This document shows, piece by piece, positions 47,100-55,290 of a DNA stretch of 64,000 bases. The position numbers were made by a program, and so were the translations under genes. Each line of letters starts with the position of its first letter. Positions within the stretch are counted from its first letter, which is position 1. The stretch spans positions 75,556 to 139,555 of the forward strand of contig CALIZL010000020.1 of NCBI GenBank assembly GCA_938028745.1. Reading direction: 5' to 3'. This DNA comes from an uncultured Prevotella sp. Lineage in GTDB: Bacteria > Bacteroidota > Bacteroidia > Bacteroidales > Bacteroidaceae. Below the pieces are notes generated by a model. It was not told the origin of the DNA, made no database searches, and saw nothing but the letters and a program-made list of their open reading frames with translations.

Positions 47100-47175
47100 A
47101 GAATTTCGTTCAATATCTCAAAATGACACATCCCTCCCTAATTAGCTGGATGTTGGATGTAGAAGACTTGGAAAA

Positions 47176-47210
47176 CAGAAACCCCGACTGACCTTGGGCC
47201 AATCGGGGTT
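47176..47210 (-). terminator. Terminator of the rpsF-rpsR-rplI operon
   Basis: AACCCCGA (47180-47187) pairs with TCGGGGTT (47203-47210), 15-nt loop; on the minus strand followed by TCTGTTTTCC. It lies 27 bp after the rplI stop. Confidence 0.75.
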
Positions 47211-47237
47211 CATATAGATTTGCTTTACAGTGCAAAA

Positions 47238-47777
47238 TTATTCTGCTGCGGGAGCCTCTTCTACCTCGGCGTTGGGCGTTTGCTCAACAACCTCAGCAAC
47301 GGGTGCTTCTTCTACGGCGGGTGTTTCAACCACGGCGTTTTCGGCAACAACCTTAACAGGAACAACTATTTCCACTTCTTTATGGAAGTGAACAACAGCT
47401 TCGAAATCGCCAACACGCTTAATGTCGCGCATGGTGATAATCTTCCTATCTACCTCGATACCTTGTTTCTTCAATTCTTCGGCAACGGTGGCTGCGTTAA
47501 CAGAACCGTATGTTGCGCCAGTTGCAGAAACCTTGGCCTCGATAACAAGTGCCACGCCTTCGAGTGCTTTCGCTTTCTTTTCGGCCTCGGCCTTGATAGC
47601 AGCAAGCTTGTGTGCCTGTTGTTTCAAGTTCTCAGCGAGAACCTTCTTAGCCGATTCGGAAGCAATAACAGCCTTGCCCGTAGGGATGAGATAGTTACGG
47701 CCATAGCCGCTTTTTACGTTTACAATATCGTTCTTATAACCTAGTCCGATAATGTCTTCTTTAAGTATTAATTCCAT
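47238..47777 (-). CDS. rplI: 50S ribosomal protein L9 with extended acidic tail
   Basis: 179 residues; usual L9 is about 150. The N domain MELILKEDIIGLGYKNDIVN with VKSGYGRNYLIPTGKA is the rRNA-binding part, followed by the long connecting helix and the C domain (about 75-148). The extra 30 residues are a low-complexity Glu/Val/Ala/Pro tail (ETPAVEEAPVAEVVEQTPNA). Third gene of the rpsF-rpsR-rplI operon, 16 bp after rpsR. Confidence 0.95.
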   Translation of the reverse strand: MELILKEDIIGLGYKNDIVNVKSGYGRNYLIPTGKAVIASESAKKVLAENLKQQAHKLAAIKAEAEKKAKALEGVALVIEAKVSATGATYGSVNAATVAEELKKQGIEVDRKIITMRDIKRVGDFEAVVHFHKEVEIVVPVKVVAENAVVETPAVEEAPVAEVVEQTPNAEVEEAPAAE

Positions 47778-47793
47778 TCTGTTCCTCCTCTCG

Positions 47794-48063
47794 TTATTTC
47801 ATCAAATCGGTTACATAAGGAAGCAACGCTATTTGGCGTGCGCGCTTGATGGCTTGTGCCACGCGGCGTTGGTATTTGAGCGAAGTGCCTGTGATGCGAC
47901 GGGGCAAAATCTTACCCTGCTCGTTAAGGAACTTCTTGAGGAACTCGGGATCCTTATAGTCGATGTATTTGATACCGCTCTTCTTGAAACGGCAATATTT
48001 CTTCTTTTTGGTGTCCACCGAGGGTGGGGTCAAATAGCGAATTTCTGATTGCTTGTCTGCCAT
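47794..48063 (-). CDS. rpsR: 30S ribosomal protein S18
   Basis: 89 residues, basic, with the S18 core [40 protein letters not shown] and [20 protein letters not shown]. It pairs with S6 on the 30S platform. Two bases separate it from rpsF. Confidence 0.96.
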   Translation of the reverse strand: MADKQSEIRYLTPPSVDTKKKKYCRFKKSGIKYIDYKDPEFLKKFLNEQGKILPRRITGTSLKYQRRVAQAIKRARQIALLPYVTDLMK

Positions 48064-48065
48064 GT

Positions 48066-48413
48066 TTAAGCCTCCTCTAATTTTTTAGTCCACTTGTGCT
48101 TTCTCTTCTCGGCGTATTGTACGGCGTACTTGTCGAGTTTCACTACCATGTGACGGATAACTTTCTCGTCACGGCGATAGCCTGTTTCGAGCGATTTAAT
48201 CACTTCTGGCTCGGCCTTGAACTCCAACAGACAATAGAAGCCTGTTGATTTCTTCTGAATAGCATAAGCCATTTTTTTCAATCCCCAGGCCTCTTCGTTC
48301 ACAATCTCGGCACCTTTATCGGTGAGGAGTTTCTTGAATTTAGCGACCGTTTCCTTCATCTGTTCATCAGACAAAACGGGAGTCAAAATGAAAACGGTTT
48401 CGTATTGATTCAT
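48066..48413 (-). CDS. rpsF: 30S ribosomal protein S6
   Basis: 115 residues: [20 protein letters not shown], then the S6 core [20 protein letters not shown] and [20 protein letters not shown]. First gene of rpsF-rpsR-rplI. Its promoter overlaps the one of the divergent small membrane protein gene. Confidence 0.96.
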   Translation of the reverse strand: MNQYETVFILTPVLSDEQMKETVAKFKKLLTDKGAEIVNEEAWGLKKMAYAIQKKSTGFYCLLEFKAEPEVIKSLETGYRRDEKVIRHMVVKLDKYAVQYAEKRKHKWTKKLEEA

Positions 48414-48456
48414 ACTGAAAATGTAATTAATAAATGTTATTTTGCAAATTGCGGTG

Positions 48457-48488
48457 CAAAGGTATTGATTTTTATTGATTTAACCAAA
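48457..48488 (-). promoter_or_regulatory. Promoter of rpsF-rpsR-rplI
   Basis: Minus strand: TTTG at 48488-48485, 20-bp spacer, TACCTTTG at 48464-48457. Both elements match. It overlaps the divergent promoter at 48474-48505 by 15 bp. Confidence 0.8.
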
Positions 48489-48505
48489 CCTTTTTTGTAA
48501 TTTTG
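48474..48505 (+). promoter_or_regulatory. Promoter of the small membrane protein gene
   Basis: ATTG at 48474-48477, 20-bp spacer, TAATTTTG at 48498-48505, about 20 bp before the ATG at 48525. Confidence 0.7.
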
Positions 48506-48524
48506 TGTTCACATTAGATTGATT

Positions 48525-48704
48525 ATGAGGAAATTTTATCCATATATCGGCCTTGCGTTGGTCTGCATGGGCGTTATCATATTTATCGTTAGCTACTTTG
48601 CCAAGTGGACACACAGCAACCTTCCACTCTTTATAGGACTGGTTTTGGTGGTTTGCGGTGCCGTGCTACATGTTGTTTGGCAAAAGAAGTCGAGCGAATA
48701 TTAA
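48525..48704 (+). CDS. Small membrane protein, two transmembrane helices
   Basis: 59 residues: MRKFYPYIGLALVCMGVIIF, a short polar turn (AKWTHSNLP), a second helix (LFIGLVLVVCGAVLHVVW) and a basic end (QKKSSEY). A TTG two codons upstream is in frame, but the ATG fits the promoter better. Its TAA stop (48702-48704) is the target duplication of the MITE that follows. No function can be assigned. Confidence 0.7.
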   Translation: MRKFYPYIGLALVCMGVIIFIVSYFAKWTHSNLPLFIGLVLVVCGAVLHVVWQKKSSEY

Positions 48705-48898
48705 ACCCAAATCGGTCGTTAGACCGCATATCACATGTTTTATGTTGTTTTCATTGCTCCCTGTTCACCTTTCGTTTGCTTGTCGGCATCTTCCCTGTCT
48801 TATTCTTTTGACGTAGTTCACTACGCCTTAAAGAATAAGACAGGGAAGATACTCAACAATACACAAAATCCGAACAGGCTCTAACAACCGATTTGGGT
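48705..48898. mobile_element. 194-bp MITE with 19-bp terminal inverted repeats and TAA duplication
   Basis: Left end ACCCAAATCGGTCGTTAGA (48705-48723) and right end TCTAACAACCGATTTGGGT (48880-48898) are inverted repeats with one mismatch. TAA flanks both ends (48702-48704 and 48899-48901), a 3-bp target duplication. Inside, a perfect 21-bp palindromic arm pair (48788-48808 with 48830-48850) encloses a second stem, CGTAGT/ACTACG. There is no coding frame. These are the hallmarks of a non-autonomous miniature inverted-repeat transposable element. Confidence 0.85.
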
Positions 48899-48939
48899 TA
48901 AGCCCGCGTCACGTACGATGGGGTTAAAGCATACGCGTC

Positions 48940-48974
48940 AACGGGGCGCAGGCAGATTTGCCAAGCGCCCCGTT
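48940..48974. other. GC-rich hairpin
   Basis: AACGGGGCGC (48940-48949) pairs perfectly with GCGCCCCGTT (48965-48974), 15-nt loop. No U tract on either strand. It may end the two-component operon transcript or the small membrane protein message. Confidence 0.5.
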
Positions 48975-49004
48975 AAAATGGAAAGCTAAGGTTAATTAAG
49001 TTAC

Positions 49005-49165
49005 GTACGTTTTTGAGTTATCGGGTTTGTGAGTTATGAGTTTACATGCCATCTCCTACTCTCCCCAAATAAAAAGCACATGAACTTATTATTGCAGAAG
49101 AACTTGAGAGCTTAAAAACTCACGAACTAGCTAGCCCACGAACCAACGAACTCAGAAACTTTTTG
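49005..49165. repeat. Degenerate minisatellite, 8-bp period (array 4)
   Basis: 49102-49161 splits into octamers AACTTGAG, AGCTTAAA, AACTCACG, AACTAGCT, AGCCCACG, AACCAACG, AACTCAGA; 49009-49040 shows the complementary type (GAGTTATC, GGGTTTGT, GAGTTATG, AGTTTACA). The two halves are thus in opposite orientation. There is no 22-bp array here. Confidence 0.7.
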
Positions 49166-49173
49166 TTTATAGC

Positions 49174-49872
49174 CTACTCCACATCGGGTGTTATCAGCTT
49201 ATAACCCTTACCGTGGATGTTGATGATTTCGATGTCTTCATCGTCTTTCAAATGCTTACGCAATTTCGTGATATACACGTCCATCGAGCGAGCATTGAAA
49301 TAATTGTCGTCTATCCAAATAGTTTTCAGTGCGAAGTCGCGCTGCAAAATCTCGTTGGCGTGCGAACAAAGCAGAGCCAAGAGTTCGTTCTCCTTGGTGG
49401 TAAGCTTAGTTTGCTTGCCGCCAATGGTAAGCAATTGTTTCTGCGTGTCGAACAAGAACTTGCCTATATGATATAAGGTGTTTTCCTTATTCTTCTTTCC
49501 GCGAACGCGGCGCAGTATGGCCTCTACGCGGAAAACCAACTCTTCCATCGAGAAAGGCTTGGTGATATAGTCGTCTGCTCCAATCTTGAAACCTTCCAGA
49601 ATGTCTTCTTTCAGCGTCTTGGCCGTTAAGAAAACAATGGGGATTTCAGAGTTAGCCTGCCTTATCTCCTGTGCTAATGTAAAGCCATCCTTTTTAGGCA
49701 TCATCACGTCTAGCACACAAATATCAAACTTCGTTTTCAAAAAGGCCTTGTAGCCAGCCTCGCCGTCAGGACAAAGTTCAGCCATATAGCCCTTAGCCTG
49801 CAAGTACTCGCGAAGCAACATTCCCAAATTCTCATCGTCCTCGCATAACAGGATTTTCAATTTCTCGTCCAT
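49174..49872 (-). CDS. OmpR-family response regulator (RprY-like)
   Basis: 232 residues. Receiver domain 1-120 with acidic pair EDD near residue 12, phospho-acceptor Asp in CVLDVMMPKKDG and Lys in YITKPFS. The C-terminal winged helix (about 135-230) contains LTTKENELLALLCSHANEIL and SMDVYITKLRKHLKDDEDIE. Partner of the histidine kinase 5 bp upstream. The pair resembles RprX/RprY of Bacteroides fragilis, originally found by its effect on tetracycline-resistance expression. Confidence 0.9.
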   Translation of the reverse strand: MDEKLKILLCEDDENLGMLLREYLQAKGYMAELCPDGEAGYKAFLKTKFDICVLDVMMPKKDGFTLAQEIRQANSEIPIVFLTAKTLKEDILEGFKIGADDYITKPFSMEELVFRVEAILRRVRGKKNKENTLYHIGKFLFDTQKQLLTIGGKQTKLTTKENELLALLCSHANEILQRDFALKTIWIDDNYFNARSMDVYITKLRKHLKDDEDIEIINIHGKGYKLITPDVE

Positions 49873-49877
49873 AATCT

Positions 49878-51437
49878 TTAATCTTTTATTATTGGTAATT
49901 TTATCGTAAACGTTGTTCCTTTGCCGTATTCGCTCTCTACGGAAATCTCACCTTTGTGTACGTCTATTATCTTTTTTACGTAAGCGAGCCCCAGTCCGAA
50001 ACCTTTCACATTGTGAAGGTTGCCTGTATGAACACGGAAGAACTTCTCAAACACTTTCTTTAAATTATCTTTCTTTATGCCGATACCCGTATCTCGCACC
50101 GAAAGGTAAAGGTGGTCGTCATCGTTCCATGTGCGAAGGTATATGTCCAGTGGGCCATCGGGTTTCTTATACTTCACTGCATTGTCCATCAAGTTGAAGA
50201 TGGCGTTTTGGAAGTGCATTTCATCTACATAGATGGTAGAGTCTATCGCCTCTATGTCCGTATATATCTTACCACCCGTATGTTCAACTCTTAGCGTGAA
50301 TGTGTGTGCAATATTCTCGACCATTTCGTTGAGGTCGAGCTGTTTCATGTTGAAGATGGCCTTCTTCTTGTCGAAGAGCGACATCTGCAAAACCTTCTCA
50401 ACAAGGAACCGTAAGCGTTTCGACTCGTCGTTTATAACGCCCCCTAGGTGTTTCATCATGCTTTCGCTCTTAGTAACGCTGGTATCGTTGAGCATTTGGG
50501 CGGCAAGCGAAATGCTGCTGATGGGCGTCTTCAACTCGTGCGTCATGTTGTTGATAAAGTCGTTTCGCATCTCGGTGTATCGTTTCTGACGGAAGATAAC
50601 CACGATGGTGAAGATGAAAGTGACGAGCAACACCAATGTGAATATAACCGAGGGGATAACAAAACGCACACTCGAATAGATGTAGCTGTTCATGTCGGGG
50701 AAGTGTATCTTCACCAATCCCATTTTAGAGGCGGGGTCGTTTCTGAACAACACCTGCGAGTAAGAATAGTCTTCGCCCTCTTCCGAATAGTCAGAACAGC
50801 GATAAATTTCTCTACCATCGGGCGTTGACACCGTGAAATGGTATTGCAGGTTTATGCCGTTGCTCATCAATTCGTTTTTAAGGTCCTGATCTAGCGACTT
50901 GAAGTTGATGCGCTCTTTCAGCGGACGCTCAGATGCTGAATAAAGAATGGTGTACACCACCTCGTCTAGCAGCGCGCGTTGGTAAACATATCTGTTCTTC
51001 ACCACCTCTTGCATGGCTTTCGATGCTTCCGAGAGCGAGTTCTTGTCACTCCTCAAAATCATGGCCTTTGGCATTTGGGAGGGCTTGGTTGTAATGGTTT
51101 TCAGTTCGAAAGCCGTGTACATCATACCGCCCTTATCGCCAAGCGACAATTGGTGCGAACGCTGGTAAGAGCCGTCGGGCAAACCGTTTCGCCCACTAGC
51201 ACTATCGTTTTGAAGTGCCTTATGCTCGGTTTCGTTAATGTCTTTTTCAAGATAGCGAAGCGTTTCGTTAAGTTCCATGTTACGCGACGCTTGATATAAA
51301 GCTCGATTTACAGACTCATCAAACTGCTCCTTCTTCATGTCCGCCATCTCCTGAATATACTTCAGCTGCACGAACAGAAGAGCAAGGAAAGAAGTTCCCA
51401 TTATGATTGCTATTGTCCAAATCGTTCTTTTCTTCAT
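49878..51437 (-). CDS. Membrane sensor histidine kinase (RprX-like)
   Basis: 519 residues. First transmembrane helix near residues 5-21 (IWTIAIIMGTSFLALLF), an extracytoplasmic sensor region of about 220 residues, a second helix (IPSVIFTLVLLVTFIFTIVVIF), then the H box NNMTHELKTPISSISLAAQM and the ATPase lobe with NAIFNLMDNAVKY (N box), RDTGIGIKK (G1) and GFGLGLAYVKKIID (G2). The ATG at 51435-51437 was chosen; it lies only 6 bp after a -7 element. It forms an operon with the response regulator gene. Confidence 0.92.
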   Translation of the reverse strand: MKKRTIWTIAIIMGTSFLALLFVQLKYIQEMADMKKEQFDESVNRALYQASRNMELNETLRYLEKDINETEHKALQNDSASGRNGLPDGSYQRSHQLSLGDKGGMMYTAFELKTITTKPSQMPKAMILRSDKNSLSEASKAMQEVVKNRYVYQRALLDEVVYTILYSASERPLKERINFKSLDQDLKNELMSNGINLQYHFTVSTPDGREIYRCSDYSEEGEDYSYSQVLFRNDPASKMGLVKIHFPDMNSYIYSSVRFVIPSVIFTLVLLVTFIFTIVVIFRQKRYTEMRNDFINNMTHELKTPISSISLAAQMLNDTSVTKSESMMKHLGGVINDESKRLRFLVEKVLQMSLFDKKKAIFNMKQLDLNEMVENIAHTFTLRVEHTGGKIYTDIEAIDSTIYVDEMHFQNAIFNLMDNAVKYKKPDGPLDIYLRTWNDDDHLYLSVRDTGIGIKKDNLKKVFEKFFRVHTGNLHNVKGFGLGLAYVKKIIDVHKGEISVESEYGKGTTFTIKLPIIKD

Positions 51438-51442
51438 ATTTG

Positions 51443-51474
51443 CAAAATTAACAGGGTAAACGAGATAACACAAC
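51443..51474 (-). promoter_or_regulatory. Promoter of the histidine kinase operon
   Basis: Minus strand: GTTG at 51474-51471, 20-bp spacer, TAATTTTG at 51450-51443. The start codon begins 6 bp after the -7 element, so the transcript would be leaderless or nearly so. Confidence 0.6.
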
Positions 51475-51597
51475 TCGAATGTTAAAAACGTTTCCCGTTT
51501 TCAAATACGTTAACGAAAAAGCCGGTATGTATGCGAATATAGGCAATTAACTCTCAGTGCTTTCCTGGTAAAAAGGCGTTTTTCGAATGGTATCAAT

Positions 51598-51629
51598 CCC
51601 CGACAGCCACATACGATGGCTGCCAGGGA
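51598..51629 (-). terminator. Hairpin after the second EF-G gene
   Basis: CCCCGACAGCCA pairs with TGGCTGCCAGGG (two mismatched positions) around an 8-nt loop, 28 bp after the stop. No strong U tract on the minus strand (ATTGATAC), so only a probable terminator. Confidence 0.45.
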
Positions 51630-51656
51630 CTTAATTAATGATAAACCTAAACAAAT

Positions 51657-53819
51657 TTACTCTTCTTCATTAGCCAGCTCGGCCTCGTGTTCCTTAATAA
51701 GCTCTTGCTGTATTTCGTTCGGAACAAGCTCATAGCTAGCAAACTTAGTGGTGAATGATGCGCGTCCGCCTGTAAGCGAACTCAACGAGATAGAATAGTT
51801 AGACAGTTCCTTCAAAGGAATCTTAGCCATCAGCTTTTGGTATCCCGCTTCGCTGTCCATTCCCATTATCAATGCGCGTCTACCTTGCAAGTCGCTCATC
51901 ACGTCGCCCATGAAATCGTCTGGAACGTACACTTCCAAGTCGTAAATGGGTTCGAGAATCTTTGGTCCTGCTGCCTTAAACGCGTCAGAGAAGGCGCGAC
52001 GTGCAGCCAACATGAACGAAAGTTCATTTGAATCTACGGGGTGCATCTTGCCATCATACACGATAACACGTACGTCTCGCGCATAGCTGCCCGTTAACGG
52101 ACCATGTTCCATACAGTCCATGATGCCTTTCAGTATTGCCGGCATGAAACGTGCATCAATGGCTCCACCAACAACCGAGTTGATGAACACCAGTTTGCCT
52201 CCCCACTCCAACGGCAATTCTTCTTTGCCCTTGATGTTCATCTTCACATCTTGCCCATTCAACTTATAAGTCGTTGGGTCGGGCATGCCATCTGCATAAG
52301 GTTCGATGATGAGATGAACTTCACCAAATTGCCCTGCACCACCACTCTGTTTCTTGTGGCGATACTCTGCGCTAGCCGACTTGGTGATGGTCTCACGATA
52401 AGGAATTTTCGGTTCACCATACTTCACTTGCAGTTTCTCGTTGTTTTCCAGTCGCCATTTGAGGGTTCTTAAATGGAACTCGCCTTGACCGTGTACGATA
52501 GTTTGTCGCAACTCCTTGCTTTGCTCCACCACCCATGTTGGGTCTTCCTGGTGCATTCTAAGCAAGGCAGCCATCAACTTCTCTGTGTCTTGCGTGTTAA
52601 CGGCTTTTATTGAGCGTGAATATTTTGAATTGGGGTATTTGATAAAGTCGAACTTATTGTCGCAATCCTTAGCGTTGAGGGTGTTACCAGTCTTTACGTC
52701 TTTAAGTTTAACGGTACATCCGATGTCGCCTGCATTCAGTTTGTCAACCGGTATGCGGTTTGCGCCAGCACAAGCGTAAAGTTGTCCGATACGTTCTTTC
52801 GAACCGCGGTCGGCGTTCGTCATGTCGTCGCCCACCTTTACGCATCCGCTCATCACCTTGAAGTAAGACACTTCACCGATGTGCGGTTCCATTCCCGTTT
52901 TAAAGAAATAAATGGATGCAGGTCCTTCTGTTGTAGGTGTTATTTCCTCACCGCGAGTATTGTGCAGTTTGGGCATCTCGCTAACGAACGGAACCACATT
53001 ACCCAAGAACTCCATCAGTCTACGCACACCCATGTCTTTGCCTGCGCACACGCAGAATACTGGGAAAATGCTGCGCGTAACAAGACCTTTGCGAATGCCT
53101 TCACGCAGTTCGTCTTCGGTAAGTGTTTCGCTTTCAAAGAACTTCTCCATCAATCCTTCGTCGTTCTCGGCTGCTGCCTCAACCAATATCTTATGCAAAG
53201 CTGTAGCCTTTTCCATTTCTTCAGCAGGAATGTCTTCCACCTTTGGCGAGCCGCCCTCAGCGTTCCACGAATACTTTTTCATGGTAAGCACGTCGATGAT
53301 GGCATTAAAGCCTGGTCCTGTTTGCGTTGGATACTGAATTTGCACACACTTCTCGCCATAGATATCCTTCATGGTCGAGATGATGTTATCGAAGTCGCAC
53401 TTCTCCGAATCCAGCTGGTTGATAAGGAAGATAACAGGTTTCTTGAGTTTTTCCGTGTATCTGAAATTGTTTTGTGTTCCCACTTCGGGACCATATTGCC
53501 CATTAATCAGGATAACAGCCTCGTCTGTAACGTTCAGCGCGGTTATTGCTCCGCTCACAAAATCATCTGCTCCGGGACAGTCGATGATATTCAGCTTTTT
53601 GTTGTTCCACTCTACATGGAATATTGTCGGGAAGACCGAATAGCCATATTCCTGTTCAACGGGGAAATAATCACTCACCGTGTTCTTAGCTTCCACCGAG
53701 CCACGGCGTTTGATTACACCACTACCAAAAAGCATTGCCTCGGCAAGAGTGGTCTTGCCGGAACCCGCACTGCCCACTAGGGCAATGTTCTTAATTTCGT
53801 TCGTCTGATAAACCCTCAT
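51657..53819 (-). CDS. EF-G paralogue (EF-G2 type) with altered GTPase residues
   Basis: 720-residue translational GTPase-like protein with all EF-G domains. The P-loop is GSAGSGKTT. The G3 motif reads DCPGADDF: Asp80-Cys-Pro-Gly followed by Ala84 where canonical EF-G has the catalytic His. The G4 motif is NQLD (134-137) instead of NKxD. Domain IV is recognisable (RHKKQSGGAGQFGEVHL). B. thetaiotaomicron EF-G2 has been reported to translocate without GTP hydrolysis and to be needed under starvation; this gene looks like its counterpart. The canonical fusA is not in the window. Divergent from hemW. Confidence 0.85.
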   Translation of the reverse strand: MRVYQTNEIKNIALVGSAGSGKTTLAEAMLFGSGVIKRRGSVEAKNTVSDYFPVEQEYGYSVFPTIFHVEWNNKKLNIIDCPGADDFVSGAITALNVTDEAVILINGQYGPEVGTQNNFRYTEKLKKPVIFLINQLDSEKCDFDNIISTMKDIYGEKCVQIQYPTQTGPGFNAIIDVLTMKKYSWNAEGGSPKVEDIPAEEMEKATALHKILVEAAAENDEGLMEKFFESETLTEDELREGIRKGLVTRSIFPVFCVCAGKDMGVRRLMEFLGNVVPFVSEMPKLHNTRGEEITPTTEGPASIYFFKTGMEPHIGEVSYFKVMSGCVKVGDDMTNADRGSKERIGQLYACAGANRIPVDKLNAGDIGCTVKLKDVKTGNTLNAKDCDNKFDFIKYPNSKYSRSIKAVNTQDTEKLMAALLRMHQEDPTWVVEQSKELRQTIVHGQGEFHLRTLKWRLENNEKLQVKYGEPKIPYRETITKSASAEYRHKKQSGGAGQFGEVHLIIEPYADGMPDPTTYKLNGQDVKMNIKGKEELPLEWGGKLVFINSVVGGAIDARFMPAILKGIMDCMEHGPLTGSYARDVRVIVYDGKMHPVDSNELSFMLAARRAFSDAFKAAGPKILEPIYDLEVYVPDDFMGDVMSDLQGRRALIMGMDSEAGYQKLMAKIPLKELSNYSISLSSLTGGRASFTTKFASYELVPNEIQQELIKEHEAELANEEE

Positions 53820-53958
53820 ATCAAAAGATTTAAAGTGTTAGTAATCTCACGTTTCATGGAGAAAAGCATCGTTGCCTTTTCCGCCGTCTAAGATAGGTAT
53901 TTTATGCCACCCCACCAAAACATAACATAAAAAGTGTACAGAATTTAAAACAATTTAG

Positions 53959-53966
53959 TACTTTTG
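53959..53966 (+). promoter_or_regulatory. -7 element of hemW
   Basis: TACTTTTG, 17 bp before the ATG at 53984; no TTG at -33. Confidence 0.45.
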
Positions 53967-53983
53967 TTCCCAAAAAGAAAAAG

Positions 53984-55129
53984 ATGGCTGGTATTTACAT
54001 ACATGTTCCTTTCTGTGCAAGCAGGTGTATCTATTGCGCCTTCTACACCACAACTTCCCTTTCTAGCCAAGACCTCCTTGTGCAGGCGCTATGCTCCGAG
54101 CTGGCCATGAGGCGCGATTACCTGCTTGACAAGGCCGCCCCCTCGTTGCCGATAACGATAGATACCATCTATTTGGGCGGTGGAACGCCTTCGCAACTAA
54201 GCGAACAAAACCTGCAACGGCTGTTCGACACCATATATAATAAGGAGTCTGCCTTCCATATTTCGCCCGATGCCGAAGCAACCATCGAGTGCAATCCCGA
54301 CGACATAACGCCCCAATTTGCCCAAACCATCAGCCGCCTGCCCGTCAACCGCGTCAGCATGGGCGTGCAAACATTCTCCGACGAACGACTAAACTTCCTG
54401 CGCAGACGGCATAAGGCTACCGACATAGCACCCGCCATTGAAAGACTTAGGCAAGTGGGCATCAACAATATCAGCATTGACCTCATCTTCGGATTTCCCA
54501 AACAGACGCTCGACGAGTGGGCTGCCGACCTGCAAAACGCCATTGAACTTGGCATTGAACACATCTCGGCTTACAGTCTGATGTACGAAGAAGGCACGCC
54601 ATTGTTCCGATTGCTGCAACAAGAACGTGTGTCTGAAATAGACGACAACCTAAGCCTAGACATGTTCAACCTACTTGTAGACACGCTCGTTGCCAACAAC
54701 TACGAACATTACGAGATAAGTAACTTCGCTCGCGAAGGGTTTAGGTCGCGCCACAATGCCAGCTATTGGCAAGCCATTCCTTACCTGGGACTTGGCCCAT
54801 CGGCTCACTCTTACGATGGCAACTCGCGCCAATGGAACGTTTCCAACCTCCGAAAATACATGGATGCCATTGAAAACGGCACCCTGCCAATGGAAAGAGA
54901 AGTGCTAAACGAGGACACAAAATACAACGATTGGATAACAACAGCACTCAGAACAAAGGAGGGATTAGACCTCAATAGGTTGAGCAAAGCTCATCGCCTG
55001 TATCTTTTGAAAGCTGCCGAACATCATTTAAAGCAAGGCCACCTAGTGCTTTCGGGCAACAACATTGCGCTTTCAAGAACGGGTATCTTTATCAGTGACA
55101 GCGTAATGAGCGACTTAGTGAAAGTGTAA
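53984..55129 (+). CDS. hemW: HemW-type radical SAM protein (heme chaperone family)
   Basis: 381 residues. Radical SAM cluster motif CASRCIYC (Cys11, Cys15, Cys18) directly after MAGIYIHVPF, then IYLGGGTPSQLS and FGFPKQTLDEW. The short N terminus, lacking the long HemN extension, places it in the HemW group: heme-binding chaperones rather than coproporphyrinogen dehydrogenases. Single gene, divergent from the EF-G paralogue. Confidence 0.88.
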   Translation: MAGIYIHVPFCASRCIYCAFYTTTSLSSQDLLVQALCSELAMRRDYLLDKAAPSLPITIDTIYLGGGTPSQLSEQNLQRLFDTIYNKESAFHISPDAEATIECNPDDITPQFAQTISRLPVNRVSMGVQTFSDERLNFLRRRHKATDIAPAIERLRQVGINNISIDLIFGFPKQTLDEWAADLQNAIELGIEHISAYSLMYEEGTPLFRLLQQERVSEIDDNLSLDMFNLLVDTLVANNYEHYEISNFAREGFRSRHNASYWQAIPYLGLGPSAHSYDGNSRQWNVSNLRKYMDAIENGTLPMEREVLNEDTKYNDWITTALRTKEGLDLNRLSKAHRLYLLKAAEHHLKQGHLVLSGNNIALSRTGIFISDSVMSDLVKV

Positions 55130-55290
55130 ACGAGCCGTGCGAACCATAAACCCAAAGCCACAACAATGTCCATCTAAGTAAAGTTCCCTTGTTATGCAGC
55201 AGGAACTTTTAAACCAACCGTTACAATAAAACGCCCAAAAGCACGTTGCTAATACAAAAAGCTGCCAACTTCATACGAAGAAACAACAAG

